Part shown: positions 9,652 to 18,201 of the stretch, piece by piece | How the letters are laid out: every line of letters begins with the position of its first letter | Numbering within the stretch: the stretch's first letter is position 1 | Source of the DNA: Streptococcus mitis NCTC 12261 | GTDB taxonomy: Bacteria > Bacillota > Bacilli > Lactobacillales > Streptococcaceae | Direction: 5' to 3' | Length of the DNA: 64,000 nucleotides | NCBI RefSeq assembly: GCF_000148585.2 | Contig: NZ_CP028414.1 | Span: forward strand, 62,001-126,000 | Notes under the pieces: generated by a model | Seen by the model: the letters and a program-made list of their open reading frames with translations, nothing else | Told to the model about the DNA's origin: nothing | The model's database searches: none | Position numbers and translations under genes: made by a program

Positions 9652-10947
9652 ATGATCGACCGTTACTCTCGCCCTGAGATGGCGAATATTTGGAGTGAAG
9701 AAAATAAATACCGTGCTTGGCTTGAGGTGGAAATCTTGGCTGACGAGGCATGGGCTGAGTTGGGGGAAATCCCTAAGGAAGATGTAGCTTTGATTCGTGA
9801 AAAAGCGGACTTTGACATCGACCGTATTTTGGAGATTGAGCAGGAGACGCGTCACGATGTGGTGGCTTTCACGCGTGCAGTTTCTGAGACGCTTGGTGAA
9901 GAGCGTAAGTGGGTCCACTATGGTTTGACTTCTACCGACGTGGTGGATACGGCCTACGGTTATCTTTACAAGCAGGCCAACGACATCATCCGTCGTGACC
10001 TTGAAAACTTCACCAACATCATCGCTGATAAGGCTAAGGAGCACAAGTTTACCATCATGATGGGGCGTACCCACGGTGTGCACGCTGAGCCTACAACCTT
10101 TGGTCTGAAATTGGCGACTTGGTACAGCGAAATGAAGCGCAACATCGAGCGTTTCGAGCATGCGGCTGCTGGTGTGGAAGCTGGTAAGATTTCTGGTGCG
10201 GTTGGGAACTTTGCCAACATCCCACCATTCGTTGAGCAATATGTCTGCGATAAACTGGGTATTCGTGCCCAAGAAATCTCTACACAGGTGCTTCCTCGTG
10301 ACCTTCACGCTGAGTACTTTGCAGTTCTTGCTAGCATTGCGACTTCTATCGAACGTATGGCGACTGAGATTCGTGGTTTGCAAAAATCAGAACAACGTGA
10401 AGTGGAAGAATTCTTTGCTAAAGGGCAAAAAGGTTCATCTGCAATGCCTCACAAACGCAACCCTATCGGTTCTGAGAACATGACAGGTCTAGCGCGTGTT
10501 ATCCGTGGTCACATGATTACTGCCTATGAGAACGTAGCTCTCTGGCACGAACGTGATATCTCTCACTCATCAGCTGAGCGCATCATTACACCAGATACGA
10601 CTATTTTGATTGACTACATGCTCAACCGTTTTGGAAATATTGTCAAGAATTTGACAGTCTTCCCAGAAAACATGATCCGCAACATGAACTCGACTTTTGG
10701 TTTGATTTTCAGTCAACGTGCTATGTTGACCTTGATTGAAAAAGGAATGACCCGTGAGCAAGCCTATGACTTGGTACAACCAAAAACAGCCTACTCTTGG
10801 GACAATCAAGTAGACTTTAAACCACTTCTTGAAGCAGATCCAGAGGTAACTTCTCGCCTCACTCAAGAAGAAATCGATGAAATCTTCAACCCTCTTTATT
10901 ACACCAAACGAGTGGATGATATCTTTGACCGTCTTGGTTTAGGATAA
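9652..10947 (+). CDS. purB: Adenylosuccinate lyase
   Basis: Cleaves SAICAR in IMP synthesis and adenylosuccinate in AMP synthesis. The 431-residue product shows the fumarase/aspartase-superfamily signature [15 protein letters not shown] near residue 262, plus the TSTDVVDTA and [11 protein letters not shown] motifs. The start follows an AGAAAGGAAAAA site. A strong hairpin with T run after the stop ends the pur region. Confidence 0.97.
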   Translation: MIDRYSRPEMANIWSEENKYRAWLEVEILADEAWAELGEIPKEDVALIREKADFDIDRILEIEQETRHDVVAFTRAVSETLGEERKWVHYGLTSTDVVDTAYGYLYKQANDIIRRDLENFTNIIADKAKEHKFTIMMGRTHGVHAEPTTFGLKLATWYSEMKRNIERFEHAAAGVEAGKISGAVGNFANIPPFVEQYVCDKLGIRAQEISTQVLPRDLHAEYFAVLASIATSIERMATEIRGLQKSEQREVEEFFAKGQKGSSAMPHKRNPIGSENMTGLARVIRGHMITAYENVALWHERDISHSSAERIITPDTTILIDYMLNRFGNIVKNLTVFPENMIRNMNSTFGLIFSQRAMLTLIEKGMTREQAYDLVQPKTAYSWDNQVDFKPLLEADPEVTSRLTQEEIDEIFNPLYYTKRVDDIFDRLGLG

Positions 10948-10954
10948 TTAGAAT

Positions 10955-11012
10955 AAAAATCGAAGTTCTATTACTCTATTTATAGGAGTAGAAGAACTTC
11001 GATTTTTATTTT
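10955..11012 (+). terminator. Intrinsic terminator after purB
   Basis: AAAAATCGAAGTTCT pairs with AGAACTTCGATTTTT around an AT-rich interior, giving a long stem with T-rich 3' side. It starts eight bases after the purB stop. A-rich 5' flank could let it work in both directions. Confidence 0.8.
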
Positions 11013-11128
11013 GTCTTCAAGTATTTTTGATAAAAATTACCTATATTTTAGTAAAATTTAAACAAATTTAGTCTATCTTAATTTACATATAGAAAATACA
11101 TTTTTAATGTCATATAATAAGCATAGAA

Positions 11129-11153
11129 AAAGCCCAAGCAAGGCTTAGGCTTT
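11129..11153 (-). terminator. Intrinsic terminator after the gntR-type gene
   Basis: On the minus strand a 10-bp stem (AAAGCCTAAG with CTTGGGCTTT, one G-U pair) with five-base loop is followed by a T run. It begins just beyond the stop of the minus-strand regulator at 11158. Confidence 0.8.
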
Positions 11154-11157
11154 CTTC

Positions 11158-11874
11158 TTAGTGATCACGGTCACATGAAATGAATTTGATTTTGTAGTAA
11201 TCTGCGCGTTTATATGTTTCGCTGTATGCAAGAACTTGACCAGTAGACTCTAGTTTAGTAGTCTTGGTTTGTAAAACGGTTGGGAATTGTTCATCGACTC
11301 CGAGGATTGAAGCCGCATGTTCTGGAGTTGGAAATGCTATTTCATTGATTTCTTCAAAATGTTCATCATTCATGTGAATGTGGTAATCCAATTTGAAACG
11401 GTTATAGATAGAGCTATAATATTCAAGATTTGGATAATTTGCGTTGATGTATTGTTCTGGGATATAAGATGTATGGTAGATGTACACAACACCACCCGTT
11501 TCGCGAACGCGTTCAATCTTGTAGTAGAACTGATCTCCGCGTAGTCCAAGTTTTTCTAAGTAGCTTAGTTTGTTTCCACGCTCAATAGAAAGGACGGTAA
11601 CTTTATCATCTTTAGTTTCAAAAACTTCTACATCTGAAAACTCTACGAGTTTGTGTTTGCGTGCGCGTGAAACGAATGTACCCTTTCCTTGTTGACGGAC
11701 AATATAGCCATCCTTGGCAAGGTCGTTTAAAGCGCGAACAACTGTGATAGAACTAACATCATACATTGCAATCAATTCAGCTTCAGTGTAGAATTTATCT
11801 CCACTGGCAAATTGACCAGAAATGATTTTGTTCTTTAATTCATCTTTAATATATTGATACTTTGGAATTGCCAT
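11158..11874 (-). CDS. GntR/HutC-family transcriptional regulator
   Basis: A 238-residue regulator with an N-terminal winged helix (PKYQYIKDELKNKI start, VSSITVVRALNDLAKDGYI recognition region, QGKGTFVS wing) and a C-terminal UTRA effector domain (ALGVDEQFP-like region and YSETYKRADYYKIKF end). I place the start at 11874, where GAGGTG lies seven bases upstream; a start at 11916 lacks a comparable site. It is divergent from bgaC and the PTS operon and probably represses them in response to an amino-sugar phosphate or galactoside. The neighbouring operator was not pinned down. Confidence 0.9.
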   Translation of the reverse strand: MAIPKYQYIKDELKNKIISGQFASGDKFYTEAELIAMYDVSSITVVRALNDLAKDGYIVRQQGKGTFVSRARKHKLVEFSDVEVFETKDDKVTVLSIERGNKLSYLEKLGLRGDQFYYKIERVRETGGVVYIYHTSYIPEQYINANYPNLEYYSSIYNRFKLDYHIHMNDEHFEEINEIAFPTPEHAASILGVDEQFPTVLQTKTTKLESTGQVLAYSETYKRADYYKIKFISCDRDH

Positions 11875-12113
11875 ATTTTCACCTCGATTTTCCTTCTCCG
11901 TTAAAGATTTTACCATAAAACTGGAAAGAATAGTAGCCTTTTGAATAAAAAAATTAGAATAATAGGCTATAAGGTTAATTTACATAGGAATAAATAGAAA
12001 AATCTACATTTTTATACATGGTACTAAAATGTTGTTATGACTATAAATTACAAGATTTTTATAAGTTTTTTGTGTAAAATTTAGTGAAAAATGAAAAAAA
12101 TTGTGAAAACCTA

Positions 12114-12142
12114 TTGACAAATGTAAGATATTGAGATATATT
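12114..12142 (+). promoter_or_regulatory. bgaC operon promoter
   Basis: TTGACA (12114-12119) and TATATT (12137-12142) are separated by 17 bases, a near-consensus vegetative promoter. The start site would fall around 12149, inside or next to the cre-like element. Confidence 0.8.
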
Positions 12143-12158
12143 TACTATATCAACAAAT

Positions 12159-12172
12159 GAAAGCGTAAACTT
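12159..12172 (+). promoter_or_regulatory. Catabolite-responsive element (cre) for CcpA
   Basis: TGAAAGCGTAAACT matches 12 of 14 positions of the cre consensus TGWAARCGYTWWCA. Its position just downstream of the bgaC -10 is a typical roadblock or repression position, so glucose repression of the operon is expected. Confidence 0.75.
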
Positions 12173-12192
12173 TATTGTCAGAAGGTAAGAAT

Positions 12193-13980
12193 ATGACACG
12201 ATTTGAGATACGGGATGATTTTTATCTCGATGGAAAATCATTTAAGATTTTATCTGGCGCCATTCATTATTTTAGGGTTCCTCCAGAAGATTGGTATCAT
12301 TCGCTCTATAACTTGAAGGCTCTTGGTTTTAATACAGTAGAGACTTATGTGGCCTGGAATTTACACGAGCCTCGTGAGGGTGAGTTTCACTTTGAAGGAG
12401 CTCTGGATTTGGAGCGATTTCTTCAGACAGCACAAGATTTGGGTCTCTACGCTATCGTTCGTCCGTCGCCCTTCATCTGTGCGGAGTGGGAATTCGGTGG
12501 TTTACCAGCTTGGCTTTTAACCAAAGATATGAGGCTTCGTTCCTCAGATCCTGCTTATATTGAAGCTGTCGGTCGCTACTATGACCAGCTCTTGTCACGA
12601 TTGGTTCCACATTTGTTGGACAAGGGTGGCAATATCCTTATGATGCAAGTTGAAAATGAGTATGGTTCTTATGGAGAAGATAAGGCTTATCTGAGAGCCA
12701 TTCGACAGTTGATGGAAGAGCGTGGCGTAACCTGTCCCCTCTTTACATCAGATGGTCCATGGAGAGCTACTCTGAAAGCTGGAACCTTAATCGAAGATGA
12801 CCTCTTTGTAACAGGAAACTTTGGTTCTAAAGCTCCGTACAACTTTTCACAGATGCAGGAATTCTTTGATGAACATGGCAAGAAATGGCCGCTCATGTGT
12901 ATGGAGTTCTGGGATGGATGGTTCAATCGTTGGAAAGAGCCGATTATCACACGGGATCCGAAAGAGTTGGCAGATGCAGTTCGAGAGGTTTTGGAACAAG
13001 GCTCTATCAATCTCTACATGTTCCATGGTGGTACAAACTTTGGTTTCATGAATGGTTGCTCAGCTCGAGGGACTTTGGACCTGCCACAAGTTACATCTTA
13101 TGATTACGATGCCCTTCTGGATGAAGAAGGAAATCCAACTGCCAAATATTTGGCAGTCAAGAAGATGATGGCAACACATTTCCCAGAGTATCCCCAGTTG
13201 GAACCACTCTACAAAGAGAGTATGGAGTTGGATGCTATTCCACTAGTTGAAAAAGTTTCCTTGTTTGAAACCTTGGATAGCTTGTCAAGTCCTGTAGAAA
13301 GCCTCTATCCTAAAAAGATGGAGGAGTTGGGACAAAGTTATGGCTACCTACTCTATCGAACAGAAACAAACTGGGATGCAGAAGAAGAACGCCTTCGCAT
13401 CATCGATGGACGTGACCGTGCTCAACTCTTTGTAGATGGTCAACGAATTGCAACTCAATACCAGACGGAGATTGGAGAAGATATCTATTGTCAAGGTAAT
13501 CGAAAAGGTTCTTCACAACTTGACATCTTGATTGAAAATATGGGCCGTGTTAACTATGGACATAAGTTCTTAGCTGACACACAACGTAAAGGAATCCGAA
13601 CAGGTGTCTGCAAGGATTTACACTTCTTACTTAATTGGAAACAATATCCACTACCACTGGATAATCCTGAGAAAATTGATTTTTCAAAAGGATGGACAGA
13701 AGGACAACCAGCCTTTTACGCTTATGACTTTACAGTCCAAGAGCCAAAAGATACTTACCTAGACTTATCTGAGTTTGGTAAGGGAGTTGCCTTTGTCAAT
13801 GGGCGTCACCTAGGACGTTTTTGGAACGTCGGCCCGACCCTCTCGCTTTATATTCCTCATAGCTACCTCAAGGAAGGTGCAAACCGCATCATTATCTTTG
13901 AGACAGAGGGTGAATATAAAGAAGAGATTTATTTAACTCGTAAACCTACACTAAAACATATAAAGGGGGAAAACTTATGA
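12193..13980 (+). CDS. bgaC: Glycoside hydrolase family 35 beta-galactosidase
   Basis: A 595-residue GH35 enzyme without signal peptide. It opens with FEIRDDFYLDGKSFKILSG and has the catalytic acid in VENEYGSYG (Glu about 156) and the nucleophile in CMEFWDGW (Glu about 238). The pneumococcal homologue BgaC releases terminal beta-1,3-linked galactose next to GlcNAc. The ATG at 12193 has AGAAGG seven bases upstream; an upstream TTG at 12175 is less likely. Its stop overlaps the PTS IIB start by four bases, so hydrolysis and uptake are coupled. Confidence 0.95.
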   Translation: MTRFEIRDDFYLDGKSFKILSGAIHYFRVPPEDWYHSLYNLKALGFNTVETYVAWNLHEPREGEFHFEGALDLERFLQTAQDLGLYAIVRPSPFICAEWEFGGLPAWLLTKDMRLRSSDPAYIEAVGRYYDQLLSRLVPHLLDKGGNILMMQVENEYGSYGEDKAYLRAIRQLMEERGVTCPLFTSDGPWRATLKAGTLIEDDLFVTGNFGSKAPYNFSQMQEFFDEHGKKWPLMCMEFWDGWFNRWKEPIITRDPKELADAVREVLEQGSINLYMFHGGTNFGFMNGCSARGTLDLPQVTSYDYDALLDEEGNPTAKYLAVKKMMATHFPEYPQLEPLYKESMELDAIPLVEKVSLFETLDSLSSPVESLYPKKMEELGQSYGYLLYRTETNWDAEEERLRIIDGRDRAQLFVDGQRIATQYQTEIGEDIYCQGNRKGSSQLDILIENMGRVNYGHKFLADTQRKGIRTGVCKDLHFLLNWKQYPLPLDNPEKIDFSKGWTEGQPAFYAYDFTVQEPKDTYLDLSEFGKGVAFVNGRHLGRFWNVGPTLSLYIPHSYLKEGANRIIIFETEGEYKEEIYLTRKPTLKHIKGENL

Positions 13981-14453
13981 CAATTGTAGGATGCCGTATC
14001 GATGGACGTTTGATCCACGGACAAGTAGCCAATCTTTGGGCTGGAAAACTAAATGTTTCACGTATTATGGTTGTAGATGACGAAGTTGTCAACAACGACG
14101 TTGAAAAGAGTGGTTTGAAACTAGCGACACCACCAGGTGTGAAATTGAGTATTTTGCCAATTGAAAAAGCGGCAGCCAATATTCTTGCTGGTAAATATGA
14201 TAGCCAACGTCTCTTTATCGTGGCTCGTAAACCAGACCGCTTCCTTGGTTTGGTCGAAGCAGGTGTACCACTTGAAACCCTTAATGTTGGGAATATGTCT
14301 CAAACACCAGAAACTCGTTCTATTACACGTTCTATTAACGTAGTAGACAAGGATGTGGAAGATTTCCGCAAACTAGCAGAAAAAGGTGTTAAATTAACTG
14401 CTCAAATGGTTCCAAATGATCCAGTTTCAGACTTTTTGAGTTTATTAAAATAG
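13977..14453 (+). CDS. PTS mannose/sorbose-family EIIB component
   Basis: A 158-residue cytoplasmic phosphocarrier. The phosphorylated histidine is His14 in GCRIDGRLIHGQVA, the family signature. It receives phosphate from the EIIA gene of the same operon (16197) and hands it to sugar carried by the IIC/IID membrane pair. ATGA overlap with bgaC indicates translational coupling. The substrate is likely a galactose-containing or amino sugar released by BgaC, which is inference from neighbours. Confidence 0.93.
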   Translation: MTIVGCRIDGRLIHGQVANLWAGKLNVSRIMVVDDEVVNNDVEKSGLKLATPPGVKLSILPIEKAAANILAGKYDSQRLFIVARKPDRFLGLVEAGVPLETLNVGNMSQTPETRSITRSINVVDKDVEDFRKLAEKGVKLTAQMVPNDPVSDFLSLLK

Positions 14454-14479
14454 GAAAAAATTTTTAGGAGGTCATTGTT

Positions 14480-15385
14480 ATGATACAATGGTGGCAAATT
14501 TTACTTCTCACTTTGTACTCAGCTTATCAAATCTGTGATGAGTTGACGATCGTTTCATCTGCAGGTTCCCCTGTATTTGCTGGTTTTATTACTGGTTTAA
14601 TCATGGGAGATGTGACTACTGGTCTACTTATCGGTGGTAACTTGCAGCTATTCGTTCTTGGGGTTGGTACCTTCGGTGGTGCTTCTCGTATCGACGCAAC
14701 TTCTGGTGCGGTTCTTGCAACAGCCTTCTCTGTTTCACAAGGTATCGATACCGCACTTGCGATTACAACAATCGCTGTGCCAGTAGCAGCTCTCTTGACT
14801 TACTTCGACGTTCTTGGACGTATGACAACTACTTTCTTCGCTCACCGTGTGGATGCTGCGATCGAACGCTTTGACTATAAAGGTATTGAACGCAACTACT
14901 TGCTTGGTGCGATTCCTTGGGCTTTATCTCGTGCACTTCCAGTCTTCTTTGCTCTTGCCTTTGGTGGTGCCTTTGTTCAAGGAGTAGTAGACTTGGTTAA
15001 ACAATACCAATGGGTTGCAGATGGCTTGACACTTGCAGGACGTATGCTTCCAGGTCTTGGATTTGCGATCTTGCTTCGTTACCTTCCAGTTAAACGTAAC
15101 CTTCACTACCTTGCTATGGGATTTGGTTTGACAGCTATGTTGACTGTACTTTACTCAAACGTAACAAGTCTTGGTGGCGCTGTTGCTGGTATCCTTGGTA
15201 CTCTTCCTGCTGATGTTGCTGAAAAGATTGGCTTTGCTAACAACTTCAAAGGTTTGTCTATGATCGGTATCTCTATCGTAGGTATCTTCCTTGCAGTTGT
15301 TCACTTTAAGAACAGCCAAAAAGTAGCTGTAGCAGCACCTTCTACACCATCAGAAAGTGGGGAAATCGAAGATGACGAATTCTAA
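14480..15385 (+). CDS. PTS mannose/sorbose-family EIIC component
   Basis: A 301-residue polytopic membrane protein with an AGAxxx-type EIIC pattern: SAYQICDELTIVSSAGSPVFAG at the start, GLLIGGNLQLFVLGVGTFGG near residue 50, and several long hydrophobic helices. It forms the sugar channel with EIID. The AGGAGG-like site at 14465 gives strong translation. Its end overlaps the IID start by 14 bases. Confidence 0.93.
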   Translation: MIQWWQILLLTLYSAYQICDELTIVSSAGSPVFAGFITGLIMGDVTTGLLIGGNLQLFVLGVGTFGGASRIDATSGAVLATAFSVSQGIDTALAITTIAVPVAALLTYFDVLGRMTTTFFAHRVDAAIERFDYKGIERNYLLGAIPWALSRALPVFFALAFGGAFVQGVVDLVKQYQWVADGLTLAGRMLPGLGFAILLRYLPVKRNLHYLAMGFGLTAMLTVLYSNVTSLGGAVAGILGTLPADVAEKIGFANNFKGLSMIGISIVGIFLAVVHFKNSQKVAVAAPSTPSESGEIEDDEF

Positions 15386-16193
15386 TTACAAACTTACAAA
15401 AGAAGATTTTAATCAAATCAACAAACGTAGCTTGTTTACTTTCCAATTAGGTTGGAACTACGAACGTATGCAAGCTTCTGGTTACCTTTACATGATCTTG
15501 CCTCAATTGCGTAAAATGTATGGGGATGGAACTCCTGAATTGAAAGAAATGATGAAAGTTCATACTCAATTCTTCAATACTTCTCCATTCTTCCACACAA
15601 TTATCGCTGGTTTTGACCTTGCCATGGAAGAAAAAGATGGTGTAGGTTCAAAAGATGCTGTTAACGGTATCAAGACAGGTTTGATGGGACCATTTGCTCC
15701 TCTTGGAGACACAATCTTTGGTTCACTTGTACCTGCTATCATGGGATCTATCGCAGCAACTATGGCTATCGCTGGCCAACCATGGGGTATCTTCCTTTGG
15801 ATCGCAGTTGCAGTTGCTTATGACATCTTCCGTTGGAAACAATTGGAATTTGCCTACAAAGAAGGGGTTAACCTTATCAACAACATGCAAAGTACTTTGA
15901 CAGCTTTGATTGATGCTGCTTCTGTACTTGGTGTCTTCATGATGGGTGCTCTTGTAGCAACAATGATCAACTTTGAGATTTCTTACAAATTGCCAATCGG
16001 TGAAAAATTGATTGACTTCCAAGACATCTTGAACTCAATCTTCCCACGCTTGCTTCCAGCAATCTTTACTGCCTTTATCTTCTGGTTGCTTGGTAAGAAA
16101 GGTATGAACTCTACTAAAGCGATCGGTATCATTATCGTTCTTGCAGTAGGTCTTTCATTCATCGGTAAATTCTTGCTTGGAATGGGCGCATAA
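15372..16193 (+). CDS. PTS mannose/sorbose-family EIID component
   Basis: A 273-residue membrane protein starting MTNSNYKLTKEDFNQ; I prefer the ATG at 15372, inside the end of IIC, over an in-frame GTG at 15357. The EIID-specific segment QLGWNYERMQASGYLYMILPQL lies near residue 25, followed by GIKTGLMGPFAPLGD near residue 98 and C-terminal hydrophobic helices. It partners EIIC. The EIIA gene starts three bases after its stop. Confidence 0.93.
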   Translation: MTNSNYKLTKEDFNQINKRSLFTFQLGWNYERMQASGYLYMILPQLRKMYGDGTPELKEMMKVHTQFFNTSPFFHTIIAGFDLAMEEKDGVGSKDAVNGIKTGLMGPFAPLGDTIFGSLVPAIMGSIAATMAIAGQPWGIFLWIAVAVAYDIFRWKQLEFAYKEGVNLINNMQSTLTALIDAASVLGVFMMGALVATMINFEISYKLPIGEKLIDFQDILNSIFPRLLPAIFTAFIFWLLGKKGMNSTKAIGIIIVLAVGLSFIGKFLLGMGA

Positions 16194-16196
16194 TTT

Positions 16197-16601
16197 ATGG
16201 TGAAATCGTTAATTTTGGTGAGTCATGGTCGTTTCTGTGAGGAGCTTAAAGGCAGCACAGAAATGATTATGGGCCCACAAGATAACATTCATGCAGTGGC
16301 TCTTCTTCCAGAAGATGGCCCAGAAGAATTTACTGCAAAATTTGAAGCAGCTATTGAAGGTTTGGATGATTTCCTAGTCTTTGCGGATCTTCTCGGTGGA
16401 ACACCATGTAACGTGGTAAGCCGTTTGATTATGGAAGGTCGTGACATCGAACTTTACGCAGGGATGAATCTTCCAATGGTGATTGAATTTATCAATGCGA
16501 GCCTTACAGGTGCAGATGCGGACTATAAGAACCGTGCTGCAGAAAGCATTGTGAAAGTTAATGACCTGTTAGCTGGCTTCGATGATGACGAAGATGAATA
16601 A
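16197..16601 (+). CDS. PTS mannose-family EIIA component
   Basis: A 134-residue EIIA with the phosphoacceptor His10 in LILVSHGRFCEE and the DLLGGTPCN motif near residue 63, both diagnostic of the mannose family. It relays phosphate from HPr to the EIIB of this operon. Genes for all four PTS subunits are present and intact. A direct repeat begins at its stop codon. Confidence 0.93.
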   Translation: MVKSLILVSHGRFCEELKGSTEMIMGPQDNIHAVALLPEDGPEEFTAKFEAAIEGLDDFLVFADLLGGTPCNVVSRLIMEGRDIELYAGMNLPMVIEFINASLTGADADYKNRAAESIVKVNDLLAGFDDDEDE

Positions 16602-16732
16602 GATGTGACAACGTGAAAATCAGAGGGAAAATAGGCGATAGGAGGATGGAGCGATTCTCCGACGATAATCGATCTTTTTCCCAAAGATTTTAGTTGGAAC
16701 TCGATTCAATAAGATGTGATAACGTGAAAATC
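16597..16732 (+). repeat. 25-bp imperfect direct repeat after the EIIA gene
   Basis: AATAAGATGTGACAACGTG plus six further bases at 16597-16621 recurs at 16708-16732 with one change (C to T). The first copy includes the EIIA stop codon. The copies enclose about 86 bases that hold a CGAT-rich hairpin but no gene. This looks like a remnant of a local duplication or of an inserted and partly lost element. Confidence 0.7.
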
Positions 16733-16758
16733 GTTAGAGCATTTTATATAGAATATAC

Positions 16759-16787
16759 ATGGGAATGGGGCTTACTCCCATTCCCAT
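16759..16787 (+). other. Perfect 11-bp hairpin upstream of agaS
   Basis: ATGGGAATGGG and CCCATTCCCAT form a perfect 11-bp stem with a seven-base loop, ending 24 bases before the agaS start. There is no T run after it, so it may be an mRNA processing or stabilising element between the PTS genes and agaS rather than a strong terminator. Confidence 0.6.
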
Positions 16788-16811
16788 ATTTAATAGAAAA
16801 AGAGGAACTCA

Positions 16812-17978
16812 ATGCTACATTATACAAAAGGAGATTTGCTCGAATTGGGTGCAGAAATCACTACACGTGAAATCTACCAACAACCAGATGTATGGAGAGA
16901 AGCTTTTGAATCTTATCAAGCAAAACGTGAAGAAATTGCAGCCTTCCTGCAAGGGATTGCTGATAAACATGACTATATCAAGGTAATCTTGACAGGTGCT
17001 GGGACTTCTGCTTATGTGGGAGATACCTTGGTACCATACTTTAAGGAAGCCTATGACGAACGCAAATGGAATTTCAATGCCATTGCGACAACTGATATCG
17101 TTGCCAATCCAGAAACTTATTTGAAAAAAGATGTGGTAACTGTCCTTGTATCTTTTGCTCGTAGTGGGAACTCACCTGAAAGTGTGGCGACTGTTGAATT
17201 GGCCAAAGCCTTGGTGGATGAGCTTTATCAAGTGACGATTACTTGTGCTGCAGATGGGAAATTGGCTCTTCAAGCTCATGGAGATGACCGCAATCTCTTG
17301 CTTTTGCAACCAGCTGCTTCTAATGATGCTGGCTTTGCCATGACCTCTAGCTTTACGTCTATGATGTTGACAGCTCTCTTAGTCTTTGATCCTACAGAAT
17401 TTGCTGTTAAGTCTGAACGTTTTGAAGTTGTATCTAGTCTTGCCCGTAAAATTCTAGGCAATGCAGAAGATGTCAAAGAACTTGTTGACCTAGACTTTAA
17501 CCGTGTCATCTATCTAGGCGCTGGTCCTTTCTTTGGACTTGCTCATGAAGCTCAGCTCAAGATTTTGGAACTGACTGCTGGTCAAGTTGCGACTATGTAT
17601 GAAAGCCCAGTTGGCTTCCGTCACGGTCCAAAATCTCTTATCAACGAAGATACAGTTGTTTTGGTCTTTGGTACAACAACAGACTACACTCGCAAGTACG
17701 ACTTGGATTTGGTTCGTGAAGTTGCTGGTGACCAGATTGCTCGCCGTGTTGTGCTTTTGAGTGATCAAGCCTTTGGTCTTGCAAATGTCAAAGAAGTGGC
17801 CCTTGGTTGTGGCGGTGTCTTGAATGATATTTACCGTGTCTTCCCTTACATCGTTTATGCCCAACTCTTTGCCCTATTGACTTCACTCAAGGTAGAAAAC
17901 AAACCAGATACACCGTCTCCTACAGGTACAGTAAACCGTGTGGTACAGGGTGTTATCATCCACGAATATCAAAAGTAA
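16812..17978 (+). CDS. agaS: SIS-domain sugar isomerase/deaminase (AgaS-like)
   Basis: A 388-residue protein with two SIS domains: LTGAGTSAYVGDT near residue 59 and the VSFARSGNSPES phosphosugar loop near residue 114, then IYLGAGPFFGLAHEAQLKILELTAG near residue 235 and SPVGFRHGPKS near residue 262. AgaS-type enzymes handle galactosamine-6-phosphate or tagatose-6-phosphate. In this operon it would process the sugar phosphate imported by the adjacent PTS. AGAGGAA precedes the start. Confidence 0.92.
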   Translation: MLHYTKGDLLELGAEITTREIYQQPDVWREAFESYQAKREEIAAFLQGIADKHDYIKVILTGAGTSAYVGDTLVPYFKEAYDERKWNFNAIATTDIVANPETYLKKDVVTVLVSFARSGNSPESVATVELAKALVDELYQVTITCAADGKLALQAHGDDRNLLLLQPAASNDAGFAMTSSFTSMMLTALLVFDPTEFAVKSERFEVVSSLARKILGNAEDVKELVDLDFNRVIYLGAGPFFGLAHEAQLKILELTAGQVATMYESPVGFRHGPKSLINEDTVVLVFGTTTDYTRKYDLDLVREVAGDQIARRVVLLSDQAFGLANVKEVALGCGGVLNDIYRVFPYIVYAQLFALLTSLKVENKPDTPSPTGTVNRVVQGVIIHEYQK

Positions 17979-18083
17979 TACTCTTCGAAAATCAAATTCA
18001 AACCACGTCAGCTTCGCCTTGCCGTACTCAAGTACAGCCTGTGGCTAGCTTTCTAGTTTGCTCTTTGATTTTCATTGAGTATA
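17979..18083. repeat. BOX element (boxA-boxC form)
   Basis: Starts TACTCTTCGAAAATC and ends GATTTTCATTGAGTATA, with the characteristic CGCCTTGCCGTA boxA core and GGCTAGCTTTCTAG boxC core and no boxB module. It lies right after the agaS stop. BOX elements are short non-autonomous repeats of pneumococci and relatives that fold as RNA and can affect neighbouring expression. Confidence 0.88.
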
Positions 18084-18201
18084 AGACAGTATTTATGAAT
18101 TCTTGATAAGAGGATTTGTAAATCATACAAGTAAACCATAGATTGTGAATGGACTTTCTATGGTTTGTTTGCTTAATAGAATTAGGAAGAAGGAAAAACG
18201 A

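Noticed and set aside
9544-10383. 279-codon minus-strand open frame opposite purB
   Set aside because: It is entirely antisense to purB, has no plausible SD or family motifs, and its composition follows from the codon usage of purB.
17979-18083. RUP element or insertion sequence remnant
   Set aside because: The ends and the CCTTGCCGTA core match BOX elements, not the RUP repeat, and there are no target-site duplications or transposase fragments.
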